Position numbers and translations under genes: made by a program
From: CAG-1000 sp964545285
GTDB lineage: Bacteria > Bacillota_I > Bacilli_A > RF39 > UBA660
DNA: 13,399 nucleotides
Direction of reading: 5' to 3'
Assembly: GCA_964545285.1 (NCBI GenBank)
Contig: CAZJEW010000029.1
Coordinates: 1 to 13,399 of the forward strand
The notes under the pieces: generated by a model
Databases searched by the model: none
Seen by the model: only the letters and a program-made list of their open reading frames with translations
What the model was told of the DNA's origin: nothing
Part shown: in pieces, positions 7,115 through 13,399 of the stretch
Position numbering within the stretch: the stretch's first letter is position 1
Layout of the letters: every line of letters begins with the position of its first letter

Positions 7115-7530
7115 CCATTTTTAATATTTAATAACTTTTTAAATGTTTTAGAATCAATAACAAACAATAAAAATAAAATAAAATATAAAATTGGTTTCAA
7201 AATATTTTTAATCACAAAAATCTTATTAACCATTAAAGCGGATGAATCAACATAGGGAAATATTGAATTAGTAATTTTAAATAAAACAAATGACGTAAAC
7301 AATCCAACTAAATCAATTATCAATATTTTACTTAATCTTTCCTTCGAATAATGTCTTTTATAATTATATGCAACAGGTATCAAAAGAAAAATAATAAACA
7401 ATGTAAATATTAAATATAATACACCATATATATTTGATCCTATAAATAAATATTTAGATAACTCTATTAAACTTAATAACAGATATATTATAGTTATAAT
7501 TACAATTAAAATTTTTTTAAATCTATACAT
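7111..7530 (-). CDS. Small four-helix membrane protein of unknown function
   Basis: From the ATG at 7530 the protein has 139 residues; this start is favoured by GGATGG five bases upstream, while an ATG three codons earlier (7539) lacks a ribosome site. Four hydrophobic segments alternate with Lys/Arg-rich loops: one near the N-terminus (ILIVIITIIYLLLSLI), one around YLIFTLFIIFLLIPVAY, one around IIDLVGLFTSFVLF and one near the C-terminus (PILYFILFLLFVI). There are no charged pairs or motifs pointing to a transporter or enzyme family. It faces the divergent RNB gene and ends inside promoter P1 of the next unit, with no terminator between. Confidence 0.65.
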   Translation of the reverse strand: MYRFKKILIVIITIIYLLLSLIELSKYLFIGSNIYGVLYLIFTLFIIFLLIPVAYNYKRHYSKERLSKILIIDLVGLFTSFVLFKITNSIFPYVDSSALMVNKIFVIKNILKPILYFILFLLFVIDSKTFKKLLNIKNG

Positions 7531-7549
7531 AATAACCATCCATATATAA

Positions 7550-7558
7550 ATTATACCA
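7550..7558 (-). promoter_or_regulatory. Extended -10 promoter of the four-helix membrane protein gene
   Basis: TGGTATAAT on the minus strand gives an exact -10 hexamer (7550-7555) with a TG extension; the hexamer 17 bases upstream (TTTAAA) is weak. It lies in the short divergent region shared with the plus-strand RNB gene. Confidence 0.5.
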
Positions 7559-7587
7559 TTTATATGCTATTTTTTAAAACAAATTTA

Positions 7588-7596
7588 TGATAATAT
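7588..7596 (+). promoter_or_regulatory. Possible extended -10 element for the RNB-domain gene
   Basis: TGATAATAT on the plus strand reads as a TG extension plus a TAATAT -10 hexamer. It would place the start near 7603, downstream of the first ATG (7601) but upstream of the in-frame ATG at 7616. No clear -35 box is seen, so this is a weak call that mainly bears on start choice. Confidence 0.3.
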
Positions 7597-7600
7597 ATTT

Positions 7601-9343
7601 ATGGGGAAATATAATATGGATATGTTACTATATAAAAAATTTATAACATTTGAAAACATTAACAAAAAAAATATTGACGATTTTTTAAAAGATAACAAAA
7701 TAACTACTAATATATTTATAAGAGAGTTGTTTAAAATCATTTTTACTACTGATGATATCAAAGAGAATGAAATAGTCATATCAAAAACAATTAATGCACT
7801 ATGTTTTATTTTTTCATACGCACAACTTACAGAAGATGAAGTTGAAATAAATAGAAATAGAATTAAAAAGGCTAGAATTATTTTATTAAGTTATTTAAAG
7901 AGCAACAAAAGTGAAACAATAAGAACATCGTGTAATAAATTAGATGAAATTGTATTAAGGAAACAAACATATGATATTGAAATTATAAATATTATTATTG
8001 AAATTATTAACAATCAAGAAGATGTTGAAATAATTAAAAAAATCATTTCTTTGAATAAGAATTGTATTTTCTATAATGATTCTTTATTATTTGATTATGT
8101 TTTTTACAGGGCGATTGATGCATACAAAAACGAATCATATTTAATAAACTATTATATCACCTTGCTTAAATTATTTTATAATACTAAAATAAAAAAAGAT
8201 AAATATATCAAAACTATTAAGTCTCTTCCCGACGATATGATTACAAATGAAATATATAATATTTTATTTGGTGATAAAAGATTTTTAAGCACTACCGATA
8301 TATTAACAAAATATGATAAAGAAAAAAGTTACTTTAATAAACAAATAATAGTTCCTAGTTCAACAATAATTAAAGATGAAAGCATTATTACTATAGACGG
8401 ATTTAAAACACATTCAAAAGACGATGCAATAAGAATTAGAAAAGATGGTAGTAAATATATAGTAAGTATATATATTGCTGATGTTGGGGGCAATATCCCT
8501 TATGGTAGCATTTTAGATAAACAAGCAATGATGATATTTAAAAGTTCATATTTAAAAGATAGAAATATAACAATTTTTCCAAAAAGTACTTTAGATAAAA
8601 TGTCATTAAATGAATCAAAAGAAAGAAATGCAATTATTTTAGACGTTATATTAAGTGATTCTGGTGATATTATTGATTACAGTATAAGAAAAGGTTCCAT
8701 TATTGTTTCAGAAAATTTAACTTATTTCGGTGTTGATAATATTTTAGATCATAAATCTTCACACGAATTGCAAAAGAACTTAGAACAATTATTCGATTTA
8801 GCAAGTGCATTAAGAATTAAATCTAAAGGAAAGGAAAAATATTGGAGTTCAAAAGAAAAAAGTAAAATATATAAAAGATTATATGAAACAAAAAGTCATA
8901 TGATAGTTGGAGAATTTTCAATTCTTTATAACATGTTACTAGCAATGAATTCAAAAACTAACAATATACCTTTCGTTTATAGAACACAGGATAAATCATA
9001 TTTTCCAGAATTATTTGACGAACATAAGATTGAACTTGATAGCGAATCCGAGAGAATAATAAATAGTATATTTTTGGAAGGATACTATAGTATAACCCCA
9101 AGATTTCATTATGGTTTGCTTATAGATGAATATTGTCAAGCATCATCACCTCTTAGAAAATATGGAGATACTTTTGATCAATATTTGTTACATAAATATC
9201 ATTTTAAAGACATCAACTTTAATGATGATAATTTGGATGAAATAATTAGGTATTTTAATATGAGAGAGTTTGATACAAGATTATTTGAAGAAGAGTATAA
9301 TAGAAGTGCAATGTTGCTTAAGAAAAAGACAAAAAAGAATTAA
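7601..9343 (+). CDS. Divergent RNB-domain (RNase II/R-like) protein with altered active site
   Basis: A 580-residue frame; ATG 7616 (codon 6) may be the true start, since GGGGA (7603-7607) precedes it and 7601 has no ribosome site. Residues 1-240 are helical and match no cold-shock domain I can see. Residues about 245-530 follow the RNB exonuclease domain: ITIDGFKTHSKDDAI (264-277), IYIADVGGNI (290-299), IFPKSTLDKMSL (325-336), MIVGEFSILYN (434-444), SITPRFHYGLL (497-507) and SSPLRKYGD (515-523, R519 matching the conserved catalytic Arg). Of the four metal-binding Asp in the family (D-x5-D-x-D-D), the sequence gives D266, S272, D274, D275, so one is Ser. There is no S1 domain after the RNB part, only a Lys-rich tail. 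It could be a weak or changed 3'-5' exoribonuclease or an RNA-binding protein without activity. The gene converges on the ATPase remnant with a four-base overlap. Confidence 0.85.
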   Translation: MGKYNMDMLLYKKFITFENINKKNIDDFLKDNKITTNIFIRELFKIIFTTDDIKENEIVISKTINALCFIFSYAQLTEDEVEINRNRIKKARIILLSYLKSNKSETIRTSCNKLDEIVLRKQTYDIEIINIIIEIINNQEDVEIIKKIISLNKNCIFYNDSLLFDYVFYRAIDAYKNESYLINYYITLLKLFYNTKIKKDKYIKTIKSLPDDMITNEIYNILFGDKRFLSTTDILTKYDKEKSYFNKQIIVPSSTIIKDESIITIDGFKTHSKDDAIRIRKDGSKYIVSIYIADVGGNIPYGSILDKQAMMIFKSSYLKDRNITIFPKSTLDKMSLNESKERNAIILDVILSDSGDIIDYSIRKGSIIVSENLTYFGVDNILDHKSSHELQKNLEQLFDLASALRIKSKGKEKYWSSKEKSKIYKRLYETKSHMIVGEFSILYNMLLAMNSKTNNIPFVYRTQDKSYFPELFDEHKIELDSESERIINSIFLEGYYSITPRFHYGLLIDEYCQASSPLRKYGDTFDQYLLHKYHFKDINFNDDNLDEIIRYFNMREFDTRLFEEEYNRSAMLLKKKTKKN

Positions 9344-11055
9344 ATATTTCTTATAATATTTTTCTTTTTCATTATAATTTTTCTTAAAATATCAAAAGGG
9401 ATTATTAAGCTAGATGTAAGTATCATAATTTCAAATTCTATAATAGTAATCCCTGTTGTTCTAAATAATTCTCCACCATAATATATTAATATTATTTGAA
9501 TAAACGATATAAATAAAAGAACTAACAAAAAAACTTTATTCTTTAATATATTTGAAAAAACATTTATTCTATATGTTCTTGAATTAAATGCGTTAAATAC
9601 TGATATAAATATAAAAAGGCCAAAAAATGCTGAATATAAATATCTATCTGTTATCTCTGTCATAAAAATATTACCAATAAACTTTGATTTTAAAAACCAA
9701 ATGCATATTGCAAAAGAAAACATTCCATTACATATTATTTGATTTATCATATATTTATTTAAGATTGATTCGTTTCTTTTTTTTGGTTTTTCTTTCATAT
9801 ATTCAATTAATGGCGGTTCAAATGCAAAAGCAATTCCAGCAAAAGTATCAATTACCATATTAATCCATAACATTTGTATAACTGTTATAGGTGTAATTAT
9901 TCCTATAATTGGACTAAATATGCTTAATAGAACAGCACACAAATTAGCAGTTAATTGAAACACAATAAATTTTCTTATACTTTTAAATATTGTTCTACCA
10001 TATAATACTGCAGTACATATTGAACTAATATTATCATCTAAAATCACTATATCACTTGTTTCTTTTGCTATTTCAGTTCCACTTCCCATTGAGAAACCAA
10101 CATCTGCCCTTTTAAGAGCAGGGGCATCGTTTACTCCATCCCCGGTCATTCCAACAATATAATCATTTTCTTGGGAAATCTTAACTAATCTATTTTTATC
10201 TTGCGGCAAACATCTGTACAACACCTTAAGATTTTTTAATATTTTTTTAATCTCAATATCACTTAATAAATTAAATTCACCACTTGATAACACCACATCT
10301 TTATTGTTATTAAGTATTTTTAAATTGTTAGCAACATTAATAGCGGTTTCTTTAGAATCTCCAGTAACCATTACAATTTGAATTCCCGCATCACGTAAAT
10401 TTTCTACTGCTTTATATGCACTACTTCTAATGTTATCCTTAATTAATATATATCCTATAAAAGTATTATTTTCAATCGAATATTTGTTATTAATTGATAT
10501 ACCCAATGTTCTATAGCCAAGTTTATTATATTCTTTTATTTCCTTAATATACTTTTCTTTATCTATTAAAACCCTTTTTTTATTATTTTCCAAATAGTAT
10601 GATGCATTATCAATTAGTATTTCAAAAGATCCTTTAATGAAGGTAGTATTATTATGGTTAGTCATAACCATAGAATATTTTTTTTCACTGGTAAAGTACA
10701 TATTTTTTAAAATTTTGTATTTTGTTCTATCATCAGTTTTTGTAAAAGATAATATTGCTTGATCAGTAATATTACCGCCTTCTGGGATGTTATTATTTAT
10801 AAAAGAATCATTATTATAAATTAATGACTGATATAGTATTTCATTATTACAAATAGCCTTAAAATCATTATATGTATTTCCAACAGAATCTACTAAAGAT
10901 ACTACTTTTAATTTTCCTTCTGTTAATGTACCAGTTTTATCAGTAAATAATATATCCATTGAACCAGCAGTTTCAATTCCAACTAATTTTCTAACTAAAA
11001 CATTGTTTTTTATCATTCTCTTCATATTAGATGATAGTACTAATGTTATCATCAT
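9340..11055 (-). CDS. 3' part of a Ca2+-type P-type ATPase gene, interrupted by the mobile element
   Basis: The 571-residue frame is the cytosolic and C-terminal membrane part of a P2 (SERCA/PMCA-like) cation pump. It has the phosphorylation motif DKTGTLT (39-45), a KGSFE variant of the KGAPE nucleotide-binding motif (141-145), TGD (231-233), the hinge TGDGVNDAPAL (304-314), and M5-M6 with QMLWINMVIDT (394-404, N399 and D403 at Ca2+-ligand positions). The actuator domain and M1 to most of M4 are absent. Upstream the frame continues as QAEGLP, the end of the M4 PEGLP motif, then switches to foreign sequence and meets the recombinase stop (11098-11100). The remnant could still be translated, since AAGGA in the EGLP codons lies six bases before ATG 11055, but it could not pump ions alone. 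The 5' half should lie beyond the other end of the element. Confidence 0.9.
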   Translation of the reverse strand: MMITLVLSSNMKRMIKNNVLVRKLVGIETAGSMDILFTDKTGTLTEGKLKVVSLVDSVGNTYNDFKAICNNEILYQSLIYNNDSFINNNIPEGGNITDQAILSFTKTDDRTKYKILKNMYFTSEKKYSMVMTNHNNTTFIKGSFEILIDNASYYLENNKKRVLIDKEKYIKEIKEYNKLGYRTLGISINNKYSIENNTFIGYILIKDNIRSSAYKAVENLRDAGIQIVMVTGDSKETAINVANNLKILNNNKDVVLSSGEFNLLSDIEIKKILKNLKVLYRCLPQDKNRLVKISQENDYIVGMTGDGVNDAPALKRADVGFSMGSGTEIAKETSDIVILDDNISSICTAVLYGRTIFKSIRKFIVFQLTANLCAVLLSIFSPIIGIITPITVIQMLWINMVIDTFAGIAFAFEPPLIEYMKEKPKKRNESILNKYMINQIICNGMFSFAICIWFLKSKFIGNIFMTEITDRYLYSAFFGLFIFISVFNAFNSRTYRINVFSNILKNKVFLLVLLFISFIQIILIYYGGELFRTTGITIIEFEIMILTSSLIIPFDILRKIIMKKKNIIRNI

Positions 11056-11057
11056 AG

Positions 11058-11070
11058 GCAGTCCTTCTGC
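11058..11070. other. Element/chromosome junction (attachment site) inside the ATPase PEGLP codons
   Basis: On the minus strand the junction reads GCAG-AAGGA-CTGC, an imperfect dyad (weaker matches extend two or three bases further each side) typical of sites used by large serine recombinases. Rightward (element side) the ATPase homology stops at once: the family Pro before EGLP is replaced by GCA (Ala), and GLQ and earlier codons do not fit M4. The crossover is therefore probably within 11062-11067; the exact two-base core cannot be fixed without the other end. Confidence 0.65.
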
Positions 11071-11097
11071 TTGTAGTCCAAATGGATGATGAAAGGG

Positions 11098-12705
11098 TTA
11101 TAATAAGTTCAACTCCTTAAAGTTGAAGTACATATCTATTTCTTTATCTTTATGAATTTCAATTTTCTCAATTAATTTTAACATCATATCTCGTGTTGGC
11201 TTTTTAATTGAAATAAATTCTTCTAAAAGATTTTCACAAGTATTTTTAATATTAAAATTATTATCTTTTTTATCTTTAACTGTATCTTTAATATTTTTTA
11301 TTTCTACCTCTAAATCTTTTATTTCAGTTTGTAATTTTTCATAAACTCTATTATACATTTCTTCTGTTATTTTATTTTCTATTTTATCAAGATACATTTT
11401 ATCAAGATTCTCAATATTTTTATTATATTTATTTTCTAATGTTACTAAATTATTTTTCATTTGTTCATTTGGGTCTTTAAATTTTACTTTGTTTATTTGC
11501 TTTTCCAATTCGGTTTTTTGCAAATGTTTATGAGCCACCATTTTTATTGATGATATTATTGCTTCTTCCAAATAGTCATAATTAAATCCATGGGAAGTAC
11601 ACACATTATATTTTGAATTCATTCGATAATAGTTACACACAATATATGTTCTACCATCTGATTTTCTAGGTGAACAAATACCAATTTTATGTTTACACTC
11701 ATAACAATATAACAAACCATCTAACAATCTATATTCCTTTTTAGTTGGTCTAGTAGAATTTTTAGGTAACATTCTTTGTATTAAATCAAAATCTTTTTTT
11801 GAAACCAAAGACTCATGGGTATTTTCTACTATTATCCAATCTTTTTTATCATTCGAGACTATTTTTTTAATTTTATAACTTACCTTACTTCTTCTATTTT
11901 GCACCATATCACCAGTATATAGTTGATTTTGCAAAATACATTTTATAGTTTTAGTTCCCCATATACCATCTTTAGATGATGTTGCACGAGAAATTCTCCT
12001 ATCTCTACTTCCTTTTAAAATTGCTCTAGTTGGCACTTGTTCTTCTGTTAAAATTGTTCGAATTTGAAAAGTTGTTTTTCCTTGGAGTGCTAAATCAAAT
12101 ATTTTCTTTACTATCCAGTCTTCTTCAGGATCAGGAACTAAATGATTTTTATCATTTGGATCAATCATATATCCTAATGGTGGACATCCACCAACCCATA
12201 GTCCTTCCTTTTGCTTTGTTCGAAGTGCAGTTCTTATTTTTTTTGAAATATCTTTAGCATACATATCATTAAAAACAGCTTTAAATGGGGCAATATCATT
12301 ATTAGATGAATCAAATGCAGTATCAATCCCATCAGTTATTGCGACATATCTAACTTTTCTTTGTGGAAAATACCTTTCTATAAATTCGCCTGTTCCTATG
12401 TAATCCCTACCAAGTCTTGATAAGTCTTTGGTTACAACCATATTAATTTTCCCAGACTCTATATCTTCAAGCATTCTTTGGAATGCTGGTCTTTCAAAAT
12501 TTGTCCCTGAAAAACCATCGTCTACATAAGTATCAACTAATTCATATCCTTGTTCTTCTACCCAACTTTTTAAAAAAGTTCTTTGATTACTTATACTTTC
12601 ACTTTCGCCTATTTTTAAATCTTCTCGTGACAAACGAATATAATTTCCGACCTTATAAACAAATGAATTTATTTTTGCATATCTTTCTGCTATAGCGATG
12701 TTCAA
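11098..12705 (-). CDS. Large serine recombinase (site-specific integrase)
   Basis: The gene starts with TTG at 12705, five bases after a perfect AGGAGG (12711-12716), and encodes 535 residues. The N-terminal resolvase domain shows YIRLSRED (catalytic Ser26), GFSGTNFERPAF (64-75) and TKDLSRLGRD (92-101), with an Arg-rich active site. The recombinase domain follows (about 165-290, GGCPPLGY), then a zinc ribbon (C334, C337, C357, C369), then a coiled coil (about 395-475) of the kind that controls integration direction. Length and order match the TnpX/TndX-type large serine recombinases of Bacillota elements. The stop codon lies about 30 bases from the attachment junction. It probably catalyses integration and, with a helper factor, excision. 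The small gene at 12772-12888 is a candidate helper. All catalytic residues are present, so the gene looks intact. Confidence 0.93.
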   Translation of the reverse strand: MNIAIAERYAKINSFVYKVGNYIRLSREDLKIGESESISNQRTFLKSWVEEQGYELVDTYVDDGFSGTNFERPAFQRMLEDIESGKINMVVTKDLSRLGRDYIGTGEFIERYFPQRKVRYVAITDGIDTAFDSSNNDIAPFKAVFNDMYAKDISKKIRTALRTKQKEGLWVGGCPPLGYMIDPNDKNHLVPDPEEDWIVKKIFDLALQGKTTFQIRTILTEEQVPTRAILKGSRDRRISRATSSKDGIWGTKTIKCILQNQLYTGDMVQNRRSKVSYKIKKIVSNDKKDWIIVENTHESLVSKKDFDLIQRMLPKNSTRPTKKEYRLLDGLLYCYECKHKIGICSPRKSDGRTYIVCNYYRMNSKYNVCTSHGFNYDYLEEAIISSIKMVAHKHLQKTELEKQINKVKFKDPNEQMKNNLVTLENKYNKNIENLDKMYLDKIENKITEEMYNRVYEKLQTEIKDLEVEIKNIKDTVKDKKDNNFNIKNTCENLLEEFISIKKPTRDMMLKLIEKIEIHKDKEIDMYFNFKELNLL

Positions 12706-12744
12706 TTTATCCTCCTATCTTCGCTATTAACAAAATATTATTGT

Positions 12745-12917
12745 CGTTCATATGATACAATATATTCATCATTATTGCAAGGTTTCTTCCAGTTTATTTG
12801 AAAGATATTGTAAAAATATATCATTCATTAACGACTGAAATGTTATTTCCGTTTCTTTAAAAAATAGGTTTACTTTAAATTCGTTCATACTTGCCACCTC
12901 GATTAACTATATGAACG
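12745..12917. repeat. CGTTCATA repeats around the small gene
   Basis: CGTTCATAT (12745-12753) is the exact inverse of ATATGAACG (12909-12917), about 155 bases away, and a third copy, CGTTCATAC (12882-12890), spans the start codon of the small gene. One copy lies before the recombinase, one before and one at the start of the small gene. They could be sites for an element-encoded regulator or recombination factor; chance in AT-rich DNA is not excluded. Confidence 0.3.
12772..12888 (-). CDS. 38-residue small protein upstream of the recombinase
   Basis: An ATG at 12888 follows GAGGTGG (12894-12900) at five bases and opens 38 codons ending in TAA (12772-12774). The product is mixed charged and hydrophobic with a likely helix in its second half (LMNDIFLQYLSNKLEETL) and no signal peptide. 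It lies 66 bases upstream of the recombinase, in the same direction, so the two are probably co-transcribed. A strong ribosome site and the position suggest a real gene, for instance a recombination directionality factor or regulator, but no family was recognised. Confidence 0.55.
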   Translation of the reverse strand: MNEFKVNLFFKETEITFQSLMNDIFLQYLSNKLEETLQ

Positions 12918-12955
12918 ATTTTTACAAATATGTTAGTTTGTCCACTTTTAAATAT
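12873..12955 (-). other. Possible leader ORF with non-standard start
   Basis: A frame reading IFKSGQTNIFVKIVHIV and then NRGGKYERI ends in TAA near 12873 and overlaps the start of the 38-residue gene in another frame. GGAGGGG (12962-12968) lies six bases before ATA at 12955; an in-frame TTG lies at 12970. The absence of ATG or GTG makes translation uncertain, but the ribosome-like site and non-random composition deserve note. The region 12706-12991 holds nothing else beyond this and the small gene. Confidence 0.25.
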
Positions 12956-12991
12956 TTTACACCCCTCCAACGATATTTTTTATAATTATTT

Positions 12992-13357
12992 TTAAATAGT
13001 AATATTTTCAAAATATGAATTAACTTCTTTTTTATACATTGCATCAAAATTATTTATTATTTTTTTACTATAATTAACAATAGTGTTTAAAGAATCATCT
13101 AGCTCTTTAAAATCTTTTTCTTTACTCCAACTATATAAATACATCATTGAATAATTTTTAGTATCTAACCCTAAATACTTACAAACAATATATGCGATAC
13201 CCTCAGCTTCACTTTCATATTGATTACGATGTGCTTGGTATTCTTTATTATTGTCTTTTAAATGTTTATGAGCGAGCATATGGGCATATTCATGAACAAC
13301 AATCTTAAGTCGCATCAAATTACCTAAATCCTTTTTTACTGCAAAGGTATTCATCAT
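12992..13357 (-). CDS. ArdC/LtrC-like zinc metallopeptidase domain, apparently truncated
   Basis: The 121-residue frame contains VVHEYAHMLAH (HExxH at residues 22-26), a downstream YESEAEGIAYIVCKYLGL (third ligand Glu likely at 50 or 52) and NYSMMYLYSW, the signature of the metallopeptidase domain found at the C-terminus of ArdC antirestriction and LtrC-like element proteins. Full proteins of that kind have a long N-terminal part, including an ssDNA-binding domain, before HExxH; here only 21 residues precede it. The ATG at 13357 has no ribosome site, a TAA lies five codons upstream in frame, and the other frames upstream are also closed or short. It may be a frameshifted or decayed gene, or a stand-alone short form. 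An ImmA/IrrE-type peptidase is a less likely alternative. Confidence 0.6.
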   Translation of the reverse strand: MMNTFAVKKDLGNLMRLKIVVHEYAHMLAHKHLKDNNKEYQAHRNQYESEAEGIAYIVCKYLGLDTKNYSMMYLYSWSKEKDFKELDDSLNTIVNYSKKIINNFDAMYKKEVNSYFENITI

Positions 13358-13399
13358 TTTGATGATAATTTAATATGGTTTCTAACATAAGCATCTTAG

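Larger units (their letters stand above)
11066..13399. mobile_element. One end of an integrated element carrying a serine recombinase (partial)
   Basis: The element begins at the ATPase junction and runs past the right edge. It carries, reading inwards, the recombinase next to its own attachment site, a 38-codon small gene, a possible leader ORF and an ArdC/LtrC-like metallopeptidase fragment. A recombinase abutting the junction and an ArdC/LtrC-type protein are both common in integrative conjugative or mobilizable elements. No structural phage gene or transfer gene is visible here, so the class is undecided. Confidence 0.75.

Noticed and set aside
7031..7255. Plus-strand open frame across the P1/P2 promoter region
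   Set aside because: It overlaps two strong minus-strand promoters and the end of the four-helix gene, and shows no start signals or family features.
7585..7779. Minus-strand open frame opposite the start of the RNB gene
   Set aside because: No ribosome site and fully antisense to the RNB gene; the hydrophobic content is that expected of AT-rich antisense frames.
12030..12695. Two plus-strand open frames antisense to the recombinase gene
   Set aside because: The recombinase frame carries all family motifs across this region; the antisense frames are by-products of its codon use.
1..13399. Recoding of TGA as Trp (Mycoplasma-like code)
   Set aside because: Trp residues at conserved positions use TGG, and TGA ends the four-helix membrane protein gene, so the standard bacterial code applies.
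1..13399. CRISPR array, insertion sequence or long tandem repeat
   Set aside because: No regularly spaced direct repeats, transposase frames or terminal inverted repeats were seen; the only mobile-element end is the serine-recombinase element.

Overview
The window is very AT-rich and uses the standard bacterial code: TGG encodes Trp and TGA is used as a stop. Shine-Dalgarno sites are AGGAG/AGGTG-like, promoters are TTGACA/TATAAT-like, and the proteins are rich in Lys, Asn and Ile. The predicted surface proteins have single membrane anchors with no sign of an outer membrane. This fits a low-GC Bacillota of the Bacilli/Mollicutes-like gut lineages (RF39-type), a tentative placement made from style and not from a marker gene. 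Two parts can be told apart: a chromosomal segment (about 1-11060) and one end of an integrated mobile element (about 11060-13399, running off the right edge).

The chromosomal left half is a row of short transcription units, all on the minus strand. From right to left they are: a 4-helix membrane protein (7111-7530); a two-gene unit with two strong tandem promoters, encoding a single-pass protein with an extracellular Cys-containing domain (5577-6977) and an anchored protein with 25 cysteines (4146-5558); a membrane-anchored thioredoxin-fold protein with a CHYC active site (3467-4075); a two-gene unit of a signal-anchored beta-rich protein (2325-3416) and a double-LysM protein (1962-2291); a 5-helix membrane protein with a DUF4352-like extracellular domain (306-1901); and tRNA-Cys(GCA) (198-271). 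A further strong promoter at 29-58 drives a gene lying off the left edge. Three units end in intrinsic terminators whose hairpins begin at or inside the stop codon. The CHYC protein next to the disulfide-rich surface proteins looks like an oxidative-folding module for the cell envelope.

The only large plus-strand gene (7601-9343) is a divergent RNB (RNase II/R) protein. It lacks recognisable cold-shock and S1 domains and has Ser where the second of the four catalytic Asp residues is expected. It converges on, and overlaps by four bases, the 3' part of a PMCA/SERCA-type Ca2+ P-type ATPase gene (9340-11055).

That ATPase gene is interrupted exactly at its conserved PEGLP codons. Immediately upstream, in the same reading frame, lies the stop codon of a large serine recombinase (11098-12705, TTG start). 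An imperfect dyad (GCAG-AAGGA-CTGC) marks the junction. The recombinase is preceded by a 38-codon small gene, a possible leader ORF and an ArdC/LtrC-like zinc metallopeptidase fragment. The element has therefore cut an ion-pump gene at the codon for a Ca2+-binding glutamate, and excision would be expected to restore it. The other half of the ATPase should lie beyond the far end of the element, outside this window.
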